Below are positions 12,637 to 25,449 of a DNA stretch of 64,000 bases, piece by piece. The position numbers and the translations under genes were made by a program. The stretch comes from Bolinopsis microptera (Eukaryota > Ctenophora > Tentaculata > Lobata > Bolinopsidae). Within the stretch, counting starts at the first letter, position 1; every line of letters starts with the position of its first letter. The notes beneath the pieces were generated by a model that was not told the origin of the DNA, did no database searches, and saw nothing but the letters and a program-made list of their open reading frames with translations. Location of the stretch: assembly GCF_026151205.1 (NCBI RefSeq), contig NC_087073.1, positions 8,223,411 through 8,287,410 on the forward strand. The letters run 5' to 3'.

Positions 12637-12652
12637 ACCGTTTGAACCATTA

Positions 12653-14092
<1,440 letters not shown>

Positions 14093-14402
14093 AATTTCCG
14101 GGAATGATCTTATAAAACTACATTATACTTGCTCTGATCAGTCACAATTTATTAGATAGCAGGGTATTCACTGGTAGAGAATATCAGACTTAACTTCTTC
14201 TTTTATATCATTTATGATCAATCATTGCATTTATAGTCTATAAATAATCTCCACAAATGTTAAGAGCTATTTTTGAAAGCAATTTTTCCTGATTTCAATA
14301 ACAAAATTGTGCAATTTGTTCCATGAACTATAATTGAGAAATTATGATTTTGTTGATATTACTGTGAATCATAATAAATGATATATCTAACCATTAATTT
14401 AA

Positions 14403-15129
14403 GGGGGCAGGGGGGGGTCTTTATGAAATTTCTCTCGAAATTGATTTTATAGTTGTTTCTAATAGAGGGGAGTGATATCTATCTGCTACTTTTGGTCCCA
14501 TGGAAAAATATTGTTCCTAGCCAAAATTATTGCCGGTCAAAGGTCAGCGCTCATGTGTAATTGTATTGCGCGAGCGATTTTCAATCGCGCGCCCTGAAAA
14601 TCGAGTCTAAAAATCTATCTCCTCCTACATTTTTTGAGCAATCACCTTGAAACTTTCAGGATATGTTCTAATGACCATTTAGAAACTTTTGCTCGTTTTA
14701 GAATTTCGAGATAGGCCTTTAAAATTTTTTTATTTTATTTTGAAAATCTTGGACCTGGAAAAATCGTCAAAAAAAGAGGTCCAAGATTTTCAAAATCGAA
14801 TAAAAAATTTTTAAAGACCTATCTCGAAATTCTAAAACGAGCAAAAGTTTCTAAATGGTCCTTAGAACATATCCTGAAAGTTTCAAGGTAATTGCTCAAA
14901 AAATGTAGGAGGAGATAGATTTTTAGACTCGATTTTCAGGGCGCGCGATTGAAAATCGCTCGCGCAATACAATTACACATGAGCGCTGACCTTAGACCGG
15001 CAATAATTTCGGCTAGGAACAATATTTTTGCATGGGACCAAAAGTAGCAGATAGATATCACTCCCCTCTATTAGAAACAACTATAAAATCAATTTCGAGA
15101 GAAATTTCATAAAGACCCCCCCTGCCCCC
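14403..15129. mobile_element. 727-bp near-perfect foldback element, TTAA target
   Basis: Two arms of about 355 bp are inverted copies with few mismatches, meeting around 14766 (CTTGGACCT / AGGTCCAAG). Ends are GGGGGCAGGGGGGGGTC and its inverse. TTAA flanks both sides (14399-14402 and 15130-15133), and the sister flank at 23820-23850 shows the unoccupied site. No open frame. TTAA duplication is the piggyBac and Kolobok signature; which one applies cannot be told without a coding partner. Confidence 0.9.
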
Positions 15130-15250
15130 TTAATGCATCGATTTTGTCTTGTCTTTAAAGTAAGAATTAGCAAATTTATCGTATTTCCAATAAGCTATAT
15201 TTATTATTTATAATATATTTCTGACATTTATTTACCACCTTATATATCTG

Positions 15251-15970
15251 GGTGGGGGGGGGGGGGGGGGGGGGGCAACCATATTAAAGTATATTTAAGT
15301 ATATCCCCGGGTCAAAACCGGAAAAAATCCTTCATTTTAATATACTTTGATATACCTACAATTAGAAGATTTATATTCTTCGTTAAGATTTACATGATGA
15401 ACTATATTTTTCACTCAGATTCGCAAGATAAGCCTGTTTTAGGACTAGTACATGAATTTCCATCCAGATTGGTCAAAAATTGGCTGAGCTATGAGCTTTA
15501 AAAAATATGCCCATATTTGGGCAAACGCTTTTGCCCAAATTCGTTTTTGCCCAAATTCGATAAAATTTCAATATTTTTTAATGAGACTAACTCTATGTGA
15601 AAGATATAACTCAGTGTTTGTTGAATATAGTGGATACTAAGTAAAAAGACCTCCATGAACAAAATTGGGAAAGTTGCACATAATATCTCGGTTCGGAATA
15701 CTAGCCAAAATGACTTCATTAAAATTGAAATAACTCCATCAGTTTTCAATATTTTTTCAAGAACTTTTTGGAATCGATTAAGAAATGCATTTCAAGCTTA
15801 TTTTGGGCAACAATTTTTGATGTAGGCCTCCAAGGAGATAGGGATATATTAAAGTATATTGTAGGTATATTGAAGTATATTAAAGTATATCCTCGGGTCA
15901 AAATCGGGAAAAATCCTACATTTTAATATACTTTAATATGGTTGCCCCCCCCCCCCCCCCCCCCCCCCCC
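15251..15970. mobile_element. Poly-G/C-ended element A (720 bp)
   Basis: Starts GGTGGGG with a run of over 20 G and ends in over 25 C. Next to each homopolymer is the inverted sequence GCAACCATATTAAAGTATAT. A longer inner block (AAGTATATCC, CGGGTCAAAA, AAAATCCT, TTTTAATATACTT) is itself hairpin-forming and lies in the same orientation at both ends. The 7-bp duplication ATATCTG flanks it (15244-15250 and 15971-15977). The sister copies at 20830 and 23940 lack it. No transposase; a duplicated TTTGCCCAAATTCG is inside. Confidence 0.85.
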
Positions 15971-16139
15971 ATATCTGCATGGTACCGATGGAATAAAGAT
16001 GTCTAGGGGTGGTCTAAATATTATAATTTATTATTCCAAAAATTTATACCCACTGGTAATTGAATACGTAGATATTTGAATTTGGAAAGTTTGTGTATTT
16101 TGATGTTATCAATCCGTTATTTATCCAGGAAAGTTTGTA

Positions 16140-17460
16140 ATGTTGACACGAAGTAAAGGATCCTCAACAGCTGCTGATAAAGAAAGGAGTAACATAACTT
16201 TAATTCCAATAAAAAAGGAAATAAAAACTGAGCAGGAGGAGGTGACTGGAATATCACATGGTTTCATTTGTCCGCAATGTGAAGCTCGCTTCCTTTATGA
16301 TGTGTTCTTTGTGGAACATATCAGAGAACATCATTGTGAAACAATCAATGTTATGGCTACTACAAAAGTCTCAATGTTAAATTCTTTACCATCACCAACC
16401 AGGTTGGGCAAAGAGACTACTTCTCCTGTTGGGAAAGCTTTTAAATGTGACGATTGTTCTTTTACCTGTACTGAGAACAGTGATCTTGTGAAACATTTAG
16501 ATATTCACACGGGAGAGAAACCGTACAAGTGCAACGAATGTCCATTTGCTTGTTCTGTTAAATCAAGTCTTATTATACACCAACGTACTCACACGGGAGA
16601 GAAACATTTCAAGTGCAAGGAATGTTCATTTTGTTTCTCTGATAAATCAAGTCTTACTAAACACCAACGTACTCACACTGGAGAAAAACCCTACAGGTGT
16701 AAGGAATGTTCGTATTCTAGTGCTCAGAAAGGTGATCTCAAGAAGCATATGAGGACTCACACAGGAGAGAAACCCTACAAGTGCAACGAATGTTCATATT
16801 CTTGTGCTCAGAAAGGTAATCTCAAGAAACATATGAGGACTCACACGGGAGAGAAACCCTACAAGTGCAACGAATGTTCATATACTTGCTCTCTTAAACC
16901 AAATCTTATCAGACACCAACGTACTCACACGGGAGAGAAACCCTACAAGTGCAACGAATGTTTATTTGCTTGTTCTGTTCAATCAAGTTTTATCAGACAC
17001 CAACGTACTCACACGGGAGAGAAACCGTACAAGTGCAACGAATGTTCATTTGCTTGTTCTAATAAATCAAGTCTTATTACCCACCAACGTACTCACACGG
17101 GAGAGAAACCTTTCAAGTGCAACGATTGTTCCTATTACCTATACTTGCTCTGTTAAATCAAGTCTTACTAAACACCAACGTACTCACACGGGAGAAAAAC
17201 CCTACAGGTGTAAGGAATGTTCATATTCTAGTGCTCAGAAAGGTGATCTCAAGAAACATAATATGAGGACTCACACGGGAGAAAAAACCTACAAGTGTAA
17301 GGAATGTTCATATTCTTGTGCTCAGAAAGGTCATCTCACATTACATATGAGGACTCACACGGGAGAGAAATCCTACAAGTGCAAAGAATGTTCATTTGCA
17401 TGCTCTATTAAATCAAGTCTTTCCCGACACCAACGTTCTCACACAGGACAGAAACTCTAA
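16140..17460 (+). CDS. C2H2 zinc-finger protein, copy 2 (frameshifted)
   Basis: Likely DNA-binding transcription factor. The start MLTRSKGSSTAADK follows a 5' leader shared with copy 3. A lysine-rich segment IKKEIKTEQEE contains a SUMO-type consensus (IKTE). One degenerate finger (CPQC...HIREHH) and then eight regular fingers joined by TGEKP linkers follow to about 17115. The frame breaks inside the next finger (CNDCSYYLYLLC, stop at 17154); four more good fingers continue in another frame to a stop at 17458, the last reading HQRSHTGQKL. One of these has a 3-bp insertion between its histidines (KKHNMRTH). So the gene is either a recent pseudogene or makes a shortened 338-residue protein. Fingers are almost identical to each other, suggesting conversion or unequal exchange. 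Confidence 0.85.
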
Positions 17461-17610
17461 AATTGCCAGGAATGTTCTTATACAACTGCATTATACTTGT
17501 TCTGATCAGTCACAATTTATTAGATAGCAGCGTATTCACTGGTAGAGAATGTCAGTTTACTTCCCCTTTTATAACATTTATGATCAAAGATTGCATTTAT
17601 AGTCTATAAA

Positions 17611-20235
17611 TTATTATTATTAAATCAAAGTTCTAAACAAGGGATAGTTAAAAAACAACGCCCGAGTCTAATCTTTCCCTAAAACAAAAACAAAAAATTA
17701 AAAACTTCATTGCAATTTCCGCCAATATCTCTTGTCATAACTCAAATTACGGAGATAATGCAGGTCAAAGATATTATTCAAATAAAGATTTCTTTTACAT
17801 AAATCATGCACAATCAGCGAGAAAAGATTGCTTTGGGGTCTTCCTCTTCTCCCTGGTAAGTCCAGTGTATTGATGGCAAAAATGAGGGAAGAAAACGCTG
17901 GTCCGTCAATAGGACCCCGCAAAACATGTCCTAACATTCTCCACCGACTACGGGCCACTTTTTCTGACAATGGTTCAGCATTGCAGCGTTTATACAAGTT
18001 TTTGTTGGAGATGACTCCTGGGTACTTTATATTCAAAATAGTGCGAAGATGTCTGCGGTGAACAACATCTAGTTTTTCAAGGAATATTTTGGGGACGGCC
18101 CAACAGGATGAGTTGTACATAAGAACCGATACGACTAAAGCATTATACAGTATTAGACGTTTGTTTAGGGGCAGTTTATCACTCCAGGCCTTCTTGTAAT
18201 TGTTAAAGGCAGCATATCCCAGGTTTATGCGACGCTGAATATCAGCTTTGCTACACAAGACGGACCCTAGAGTGATACTTTTCCTCCATGCTTCATTCCC
18301 CGACACTAATTTTCCATCACTGTCGACTTCACCCGTACTAGCTAAATAAACATGAGTGAAGTCCGTTTTGTCTTCATTGACAAAGAGGTTCCATTTCTCG
18401 AGTATAGCTGTTGCCTGGGGCAAAATAACTCTCAAGTTGTCTTCCTCTTCATCATTGAAGTCAACATCATCAGCATATTCAGTGTCAAGTGGAAGGCCAG
18501 CAATAGTAATCGGGGGGATCGGCCTATCTAAACTGATTGTTATAGTCCATCTAAGTTCATTCAAAGCACCAGCCAAGACAAGGGTGAACAGACAGCCGGA
18601 TAGACAGTCACCTTGGAAAGCTCCAAGAAGACTTAAAAACTCAGCTGAAAGAACTCCATTTACCTTCACCCGTAGCTTTGTGTTGGACAACAACAACCGG
18701 ACAATCCTCAGCTCATCCTCAGTACAGCCACACAGTTTCAGGAGTTCAAGAATCGTAGTGCGTTTGATCGTGTCAAACGCACTAGACATATCAATGCCCA
18801 TGCGATGATACTCCCATTTCTTCCTTTGGACAACTGACAGTAGAACTCGCTGAAACCAAACAATATCAGCACAAGAACGAGCGCGTTTATATGCACACTG
18901 CCATGGACCAGTGAAGGCGTTCACTTTTTCTTCTATCCTTTTAAGAGTAGCCATAGACAGAATTTTTCTGGCTGCATTGGACAAGGTGAGTGGACGTAAA
19001 TTCTTCAGAGGACCAATAGGTTTTTTTGGCTTCTGTAAGGGTGTTATAGTAGCCTCTCCAATGGAAATGGGGAAAGTATGTGTCTCGAAACAACTGTTGA
19101 TGATTCCAGCATAATGTTCATGGACTGTACTATTAGAGTACTTAATTAGCTCGTTGGGTATTCCATCGGGACCATTTGCCCTCCCATTTTTCAAGCTAGA
19201 GGTGGCTGCATGTATTTCAAATCCAGTAAAAGGGACATTGAGAGCACGTGGTAGACCCTCAAAAGGCTCGAGAGGTTGCTCATTGCGAGTCAGCTGTTTT
19301 TCGAGATAGTCTCTAACAACAGAAGCTTTCATGTCGTCAGATGCAATCAAACAGCCATTTTCATCATGAACACCAATCGAGTTATTAGGTGGTTTACTTT
19401 TCTGAAGATGTCTTACTGCTTCAAACATTTTCCTTGAATCGTTTGTGTTAGTAATATCACTATAGGTCTGATCAGCTTGAGCAGACCTCACTTCAACTAA
19501 TCTTTTCTGGATACTATTAGTGAGGTGGTTGATGGATGACCTCAATGTAGTTCGATCAAGAGATTGATTATTGTTAAGTAGCTGTCGGAGATCGTGACGC
19601 TTTTCAACAAGCTCTTTGAGAGTGTCATCACTGCTGTGATGTTTCAAGCGAGCTTTAGGTTTTGTGCCGATGGAAACATTGGCAGCATCACAAATATGAG
19701 ACATAAGATTTTGAAGGTCGGCATTTGGATCGTTGCTGGTCACAAAATTTGAGAACTTGCCTTCAAGGGCCAAGTGATATTTATGTTGCATATCTTTGTT
19801 GCTTACAAGTTCTGATATATTATAAGAAGGAACACGACGTTGTTTAGGTTTGAAACAAAGATGAATGTTGCTGAAATTGATGCGAGCAATGACAAGTCTA
19901 TGATCTGAAAATGTTTTAGTACCAGCATAAGTTCTTGATTGAGTCAAAAGACACTTAGATCTATTTCGGCATAGTATGTAATCTATTTGAGAGTATACAG
20001 GCAGTGTCTTCTTACTGTACCGACCAGCCGACCAATCCTTCCGCCAACCAGTAAATGATGTAACACGTCTGCTAGGTTGTATAAAACTAGTGTTCACAGC
20101 AAACAGATTATTTTCTGAGATAAAATCCAGTAATCTAGAACCATTTTCGTTCCTTACTCCCATTCCGTATTTCCCCATATATCTACCAAAACCCTGTTCG
20201 ATATCAGAAGGGGATAATTTACCCAGTTTACCCAG
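17611..20235 (-). mobile_element. APE-type LINE, 5'-truncated, long open frame
   Basis: One uninterrupted frame of about 840 codons (17707-20235 on the minus strand). It starts within the APE endonuclease C-terminal half (ENGSRLLDFI, SQIDYIL, SDHRLV), continues through RT (RPLTLSNAARKILS, MDISSAFDTI-like MSSAFDTI, FQGDCLSG, YADDVDF) and ends with RWRMLGHVLRG and GRRGRP. The 3' tail is a TAA-type microsatellite (plus-strand ATTATTATT at 17611-17622). An 11-bp target duplication AGTCTATAAAT lies at 17600-17610 and 20236-20246. It inserted into the 3' flank of zinc-finger copy 2; copies 1 and 3 show the empty site. The intact frame says it is young. Clade is uncertain (I/Ingi- or RTE-like). Confidence 0.9.
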
Positions 20236-20381
20236 TCTATAAATAATCTCCACAAATGTTAAGAGCTATTTTTCTGATTTCAATAACAAAATTGTGCAAT
20301 TTGTTCCATAAAATATGATTGAGAAATTATGATTTTGTTGCTATTACTGTGAATCATAATCATTGATATATAATCTAACCA

Positions 20382-20710
20382 TCTTATCTTACTATATATA
20401 AAGCGAGACGATATATATGGATGTGTTTATCCGTGCCATTTTACTGACACCACGGTATCAACTTTAACGCAACTTTCCGCAAAAACCGTAAAAGATATAC
20501 AACTGAAACTTTTTTGACTGGGTCAAATGCTTTAAGGGCCTTCAAATCAGCATGAAAAAATAAAAAATTGGCCAAGGAATAATAATTTTAGTGCCCAAAA
20601 TTTTGACTCCCAAGTGGTGTCAAAAACGCGAATTAAATAGATAATAATTATTTTAGTCTCTCGAGTCTTGACACCACTTTAGAGTTCTGGGTTAGACGGG
20701 TTCCTGCTAG
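20382..20710 (+). mobile_element. Non-autonomous Helitron
   Basis: Begins TCTTATCTTACTATATATAA and ends GGGTTCCTGCTAG (CTRR-type end), placed between an A and a T with no target duplication. The sister flank TAACCATTAATTTAA is split between ACCA and TTAA. A second, internally shortened copy lies inverted at 34432-34713. No Rep/helicase is encoded. Confidence 0.85.
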
Positions 20711-21005
20711 TTAATTTAACCCATTGATCGTGTGTTGTCTTTAAAGTAACAATTGGCAAATTTATCGTATTTCCAATAAGTTATATTTATTATTTATAAT
20801 ATAATTCTGACATTTATTTACCACATTATATATCTGCATGGTTGATGGTACCGATGGAATAGAGATGTCTAAGGGTGGTCTAAATATTAGAATTTATTAT
20901 TCCAAATATCTATACCCACTGGTAATTAAATATGTAGATATTTGAATTTGGAAAGTTTGTGTATTTTGATGTTATTAATCAGTAATTTATCCAGGAAAGT
21001 TTGTA

Positions 21006-22099
21006 ATGTTAACACGAAGTAAAGGATCCTCAACAGCTGCTGATAAAGAAAGGAGTAACATAACTTTAATTCCAATAAAGAAGGAAATAAAAACAGAGCA
21101 GGAGGAGGTGACTGGAATATCACATGGTTTCATTTGTCCGCAATGTGAGGCTCACTTCCTTTATGATGAGTTCTTTGTGGAACATATCAGAGAACATCAT
21201 GGTGAAACAATGAATGATATGTCTACTACAAATGTCTTGTTAAACTCTTTACCTTTATCAACCAGGTTGGGCAAAGAGAATACTTCTCCTGCTGGGAAAG
21301 CTTTTAAATGTGACGATTGTTCTTATACCTGTAGTGAGAACAGTGATCTTGTGAAACATTTAGGTATTCATACGGGAGTGAAAACCTACAAGTGTAAGGA
21401 ATGTTCATATACTTGCTCTTTTAAATCAACGCTTATCAGACACCAACGTACTCACACGGGAGAGAAACCCTACAACTGCAAGGAATGTTCATATACTTGT
21501 TCTGTTAAATCAAATCTTATTATACACCAACGTACTCACACGGGAGAGAAACCCTACAGGTGTAAGGAATGTTCATATACTTGTTCTGTTAAATCAAATC
21601 TTATTATACACCAACGTACTCACACGGGAGAGAAACCCTACAAGTGCAACAAATGTTCATATACTTGTTCTGTTAAATCAAATCTTATTAAACACCAACG
21701 TACTCACACGGGAGAGAAACCCTACAGGTGTAAGGAATGTTCATATACTTGTTCTGTTAAATCAAATCTTATTATACACCAACGTACTCACACGGGAGAG
21801 AAACCCTACAAGTGCAACGAATGTTCATTTGCTTGTTCTGTTAAATCAAGTCTTACTATACACCAACGTACTCACACGGGAGAGAAACCGTACAAGTGTA
21901 GGGAATGTTCATATACTTGCTCTGATAAATCAAGTCTTATTATACACCAACGTACTCACACGGGAGAGAAACCCTACAGGTGTAAGGAATGTTCAAATTG
22001 TTTTGCTCAAAAAGGTCATCTCACAGTGCATATGAGGACTCACTCGGGAGAGAAACCCTACAAGTGCAACGAATGTTCATATACTTGCTCTGATAAATC
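21006..22099 (+). pseudogene. C2H2 zinc-finger gene copy 3, split by an insertion
   Basis: Starts MLTRSKGSSTAADK like copy 2, with the same IKKEIKTEQEE segment and degenerate first finger. Nine full fingers joined by TGEKP follow, four of them with identical SVKSNL helix positions, so they would prefer repeated similar DNA triplets. Within the next finger (YKCNECSYTCSDKS) the frame runs into the 1.4-kb poly-G/C-ended element and ends in it. The gene's remaining end lies at 23477-23528. A shortened protein of about 366 native residues could still be made. Confidence 0.85.
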
Positions 22100-23476
22100 G
22101 GGGGGGGGGGGGGGGGGGATCATGTTTTTTTGTCCGTTTTTGTCCGTTTGGCAGCTATATTTTCAAAACGGACAAAAAATAAAGCGGACAAAAACGGACA
22201 AAAACGGACAAAAACGGACAAAAAATAACAAAAATTGAAATAACGTTTAGATGCTTCCTCCTCCTCCTCCTCCTCATCCTCCTCCTCCTCCTCCTCCTTC
22301 TCCTCCTCCTCCCCCTCCTTCTCCTCCTCCTCCTCTTCCACCTTCTCCTCCTCCTCCTCCTCAGCCATCCTCCTCAGTCCTCCTCAGTCCTCCTCAGTCC
22401 TCCTCAGTCCTCCTCCTCTGCAGTCCTCATCATCCTCCTCAGTCCTCCTCCTCCTGGGTCCTCCTCCTCCTCTTCATCCTCCTCCTCTTCCTCCTCAGTC
22501 CTCAGTCCTTCTCCTCAGTCCTCCTCCTCTTCCTGGGTCCTCCTGATCCTCCTCAGTCTTCTTCCTCCTTCTACTCCTCAGTCCTCCTCCTGCTCAATCC
22601 TCCTCTTCCTTCTAAGTCCTCCCCTCCTCAGTCCTCCTAAGTCCTCCCCTTCTCAGTCCTCCTCCTCATCAGTCCTCTTCACCAGTCCTCCTCCTCAGTC
22701 CTCCTTATCCTCATCCTTTATCTCCTTTCTCCTCCTCATCCTCCTCATACACCTCCTTCTCCTCCTCCTCCTCCTCGTCCTTAGTCCTCTTTATCAGTCC
22801 TCATCAGTCCTCATCGGTCCTCCTCCTCCCCAGTCCTCCTCATGGGGCCTTTTCCTGGGTCCTCCTCCTCTTGGGTCCTCCTCCTCTTGAGTCCTTCTTC
22901 TCCTCCTCCTATTCATTCCTCCTCCTCAGTTCTCCTTCTCAGTCTCACTCCTCCTCAGCCCCCCTCCTCTCCCTCCTCAGTCCCCCTCCTCAGTCCCCCC
23001 TCCTCCTTTTCCTCTCTTTCATCTCTCAATAATTTGTTCAATTTATAATCATTGTTGGTGTTATTGTTAACATAATTTATTGTTATATACTAAAATGTTT
23101 TTAAGCGCATTTGAGTCTGACTCAAAATGTGCTCAAGAATCTTTGTGTTTAACAAAGTTTTACTCTCCAGTAATAAAACTTTTCATCCCTTTTTATGTTA
23201 TTAAAAAATGTGTAGACTATTCTTTGTGCCTAATTGAAGATTAAAAGTTTGAGAAAGGACCATGGTCATTAACCGGGCTACCCATTTCTGCAGATAGCCT
23301 GTTACAAATTGTGGAGAAAATTTAAATCAAAAGTTACAATTTTTGTCCGTTTTTGTCCGTTTTTGTCCGTTTTTGTCCGTTTGGCAGCTATATTTTCAAA
23401 ACGGACAAAAATTAACGGACAAAAACGGACAAAAACGGACAAAAAATAACATGAGCCCCCCCCCCCCCCCCCCCCC
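22100..23476. mobile_element. Poly-G/C-ended element B (1.38 kb)
   Basis: Left end: a run of 16 G, then ATCATGTTTTTTTGTCCG. Right end: ...AACATGAG followed by 20 or more C. Both ends carry arrays of TTTTTGTCCG / CGGACAAAAA around the core GGCAGCTATATTTTC, which lies in the same orientation at both ends. The 6-bp duplication TAAATC flanks it (22094-22099 and 23477-23482), and the zinc-finger frame is restored to its usual order if the element is absent. The interior holds the TCC-rich tract and about 300 bp of plain AT-rich sequence; it has no transposase. Confidence 0.9.
22247..23030. repeat. TCC/TCAGTCC-rich low-complexity tract
   Basis: Nearly 800 bp of pyrimidine-only strand, (TCC)n passing into (CTCAGTCCTC)n. 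It gives long proline/serine-rich or glutamate-rich open frames on either strand that are not genes. It lies inside element B. Confidence 0.95.
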
Positions 23477-23955
23477 TAAATCAAATCTTATCAGACACCA
23501 ACGTACTCACACGGAACAGAAACTCTAAAATTGCCAGCAATGTTTTTATACAAGTACATTATACTTGCTCTGATCAGTCACAATTTATTAGATAGCAGGG
23601 TATTCACTGGTAGAGAATATCAGTTTACTTCCTCTTTTATAACATTTATGATCAATCATTGCATTTATAGTCTATAAATAATCTCCTCAAATGTTAAGAG
23701 CTATTTTTGAAAGCAATTTTTCTGATTTCAATAACAAGATTGTGCAATTCGTTCTATAAAATAAGATTGAGAAATTATGATTTTGTTGCTATTACTGTGA
23801 ATCATAACCATTGATATATCTAACCATTAATTCAACCCATTGATCTTGTCTTGTCTTCAAAGTAAGAATTAGCAAATTTATCGTATTTCCAATAAGCTAT
23901 ATTTATTATTTATAATATAATTCTGACATTTATTTACCACCTTATATATCTGCCT
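23477..23955 (+). pseudogene. Zinc-finger copy 3: detached end and 3' flank
   Basis: 23477-23528 holds the second half of the last finger (KSNLIRHQRTHTEQKL, stop) cut off by element B; the linker has E in place of G. The following flank matches those of copies 1 and 2 down to TTATATATCTGC near 23952, where similarity ends abruptly. That marks the right border of the tandem duplication. Confidence 0.8.
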
Positions 23956-24183
23956 GGTGAAAAGTTTAGTGAAAACTGAAATATCAAGGGGACAGCAGAA
24001 AAGCTCCTATTTAAAAATCTCCCAAAATGTCTTTTACTATTTTGATGAAAATTAGGGGGGATAGGGATGTGTGAAATGGATGTGGAGCCTTTATAAAATA
24101 ATACATGAGTTTTTACACCGCAAGATCCCTTTTTGAGTGTAGACTTTAAGGTACACATTCCTAACAATTAACTTCTCACTAGA

Positions 24184-24594
24184 ATGGGCCGAATAGTAAA
24201 GCCAGGGAAGGTTGTTCTGGTTCTCAACGGGAGAAATGCTGGACGAAAAGCAGTGATTATCAAGAGTCAAGAGGAGGGTACCGGTGAGCGACCCTACGGT
24301 CATGCTCTTGTGATCGGTATTTCTAGATACCCTAAGAAAGTAACAAAAAGTATGGGCAAGACGAAACAGAACAAGAGGAGCAAGATCAAACCGTTTGTTA
24401 AAGTCTACAACTGCAACCACCTCCAACCTACAAGATACCAGCTGGATCTCCCTCTCGACAAGGAGGTTTTAAATAAGAACTCTATCAAGGATCCCGCTCT
24501 TAAGAGGAAAGCTTTATCTCAAGTGAAGAGTATTCTTGAAGAGAAGTATAAAACCGCCAAAAGCAGATGGTTCTTCCAGAAATTGAGAATATAA
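24184..24594 (+). CDS. RPL27: 60S ribosomal protein eL27
   Basis: Structural protein of the large ribosomal subunit. The 136-residue frame equals the usual animal length and matches along it: [19 protein letters not shown] (KOW-type N-terminal fold), [49 protein letters not shown], and the terminal [11 protein letters not shown]. The coding part has no intron. The ATG is preceded by TTAACTTCTCACTAG, a good splice acceptor, so an intron in the 5' leader just before the start is likely. It begins soon after the right border of the zinc-finger duplication. Base use shows no decay, so I take it as the working gene rather than a processed copy. Confidence 0.95.
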   Translation: MGRIVKPGKVVLVLNGRNAGRKAVIIKSQEEGTGERPYGHALVIGISRYPKKVTKSMGKTKQNKRSKIKPFVKVYNCNHLQPTRYQLDLPLDKEVLNKNSIKDPALKRKALSQVKSILEEKYKTAKSRWFFQKLRI

Positions 24595-24911
24595 TTTCTT
24601 TCGTTTTTATTCATCTTAGATCGTGTGTTTCATTTATTGATCATTACCGTGGGTAAGGCAAATTTTTTAACTTTTTTTTGTGAATCATTTTTGTCGCAAC
24701 CAGTTCTGATTGAATACCCCAAATCATAACACGTGCAAATGCCTAATTAATGCTGTTATCCAACTGACCCAGTTAAGTTGTCTCAACATTTTCAATCAGG
24801 ACACCAACTTTGTGTAACACGCGATAAGATCAAAACTACATTTGCGCACGCACATTTATCTTCTCTTAGCTGCGCTTATTCTTGCTAAGCTATATATTAT
24901 ATAGCTAGCTC

Positions 24912-25041
24912 TGGGCCGGCCTTGTATCACGTGGTGACCCCCACGGTCGCTTCACTATAGTGTGTAGCGTCTTCGACGCTACAGGGGGAGCCGCGCACTT
25001 CGTGCGCGGCGGGTCATACAACGTATGACAAGGCCGGCCTC
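24912..25041. mobile_element. 130-bp multi-hairpin element
   Basis: Outer arms GGCCGGCCTTGTAT and ATGACAAGGCCGGCC are inverted. Inside are two perfect hairpins with the same TTC loop (GTAGCGTC-TTC-GACGCTAC and GCCGCGCAC-TTC-GTGCGCGGC). It is GC-rich against an AT-rich surround and non-coding. Family unknown. Confidence 0.65.
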
Positions 25042-25189
25042 ATATCAGATCAGATCAGAACGAACGAAGGGCGATTTCTGCGATTTTAATCAGATTGGGT
25101 TACTTTGGATTTACCCTCTAGCATGTTCGAGATAGCTCTGAGTTTATCAACCCTAATACGGCGATCGGAGTTCTGACTCCCCCCTAGCT

Positions 25190-25425
25190 GGATACCGCTG
25201 AGCGGCGATAGGATCTGTCAATTCCGGCCGAGAGAAGATAGGATTTGCTCTCGGACCCGATAGGAAATGCAAATCCTATGGGATCCGAGAGCAAGTCCTA
25301 GCGAAGATAGGATTCAACAATTCCGATTGGCGATAGGAGTTGCTCTCGGACCCGATAGGATACTCAAATCCTATCGGATCCAAGAGAAAATCCGAGAGCC
25401 GATAGGATTTAAAATATTTAGAACG
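25190..25425. repeat. Nested palindromes of a GATAGGA motif
   Basis: The motif CGATAGGA or its inverse occurs about ten times. Two long imperfect hairpins are formed by TTGCTCTCGGACCCGATAGG against CCTAT(G/C)GGATCC(G/A)AGAG, centred near 25270 and 25360. A short plus frame across this is not a gene. Confidence 0.6.
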
Positions 25426-25449
25426 ATATTATTGGAAGATGACGAATAG

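Noticed and set aside
15251-15970. Poly-G/C runs as assembly gaps or scaffolding errors
   Set aside because: Each pair borders matching inverted ends and a clean target duplication, and sister copies lack the insert. Run lengths themselves may still be inaccurate.
22120-23048. Proline/serine-rich and glutamate-rich proteins
   Set aside because: Readings of the TCC-rich low-complexity tract inside element B.
24184-24594. Processed pseudogene of eL27
   Set aside because: Full length, no disabling change, no poly-A tail or target duplication, and a splice acceptor just before the ATG.
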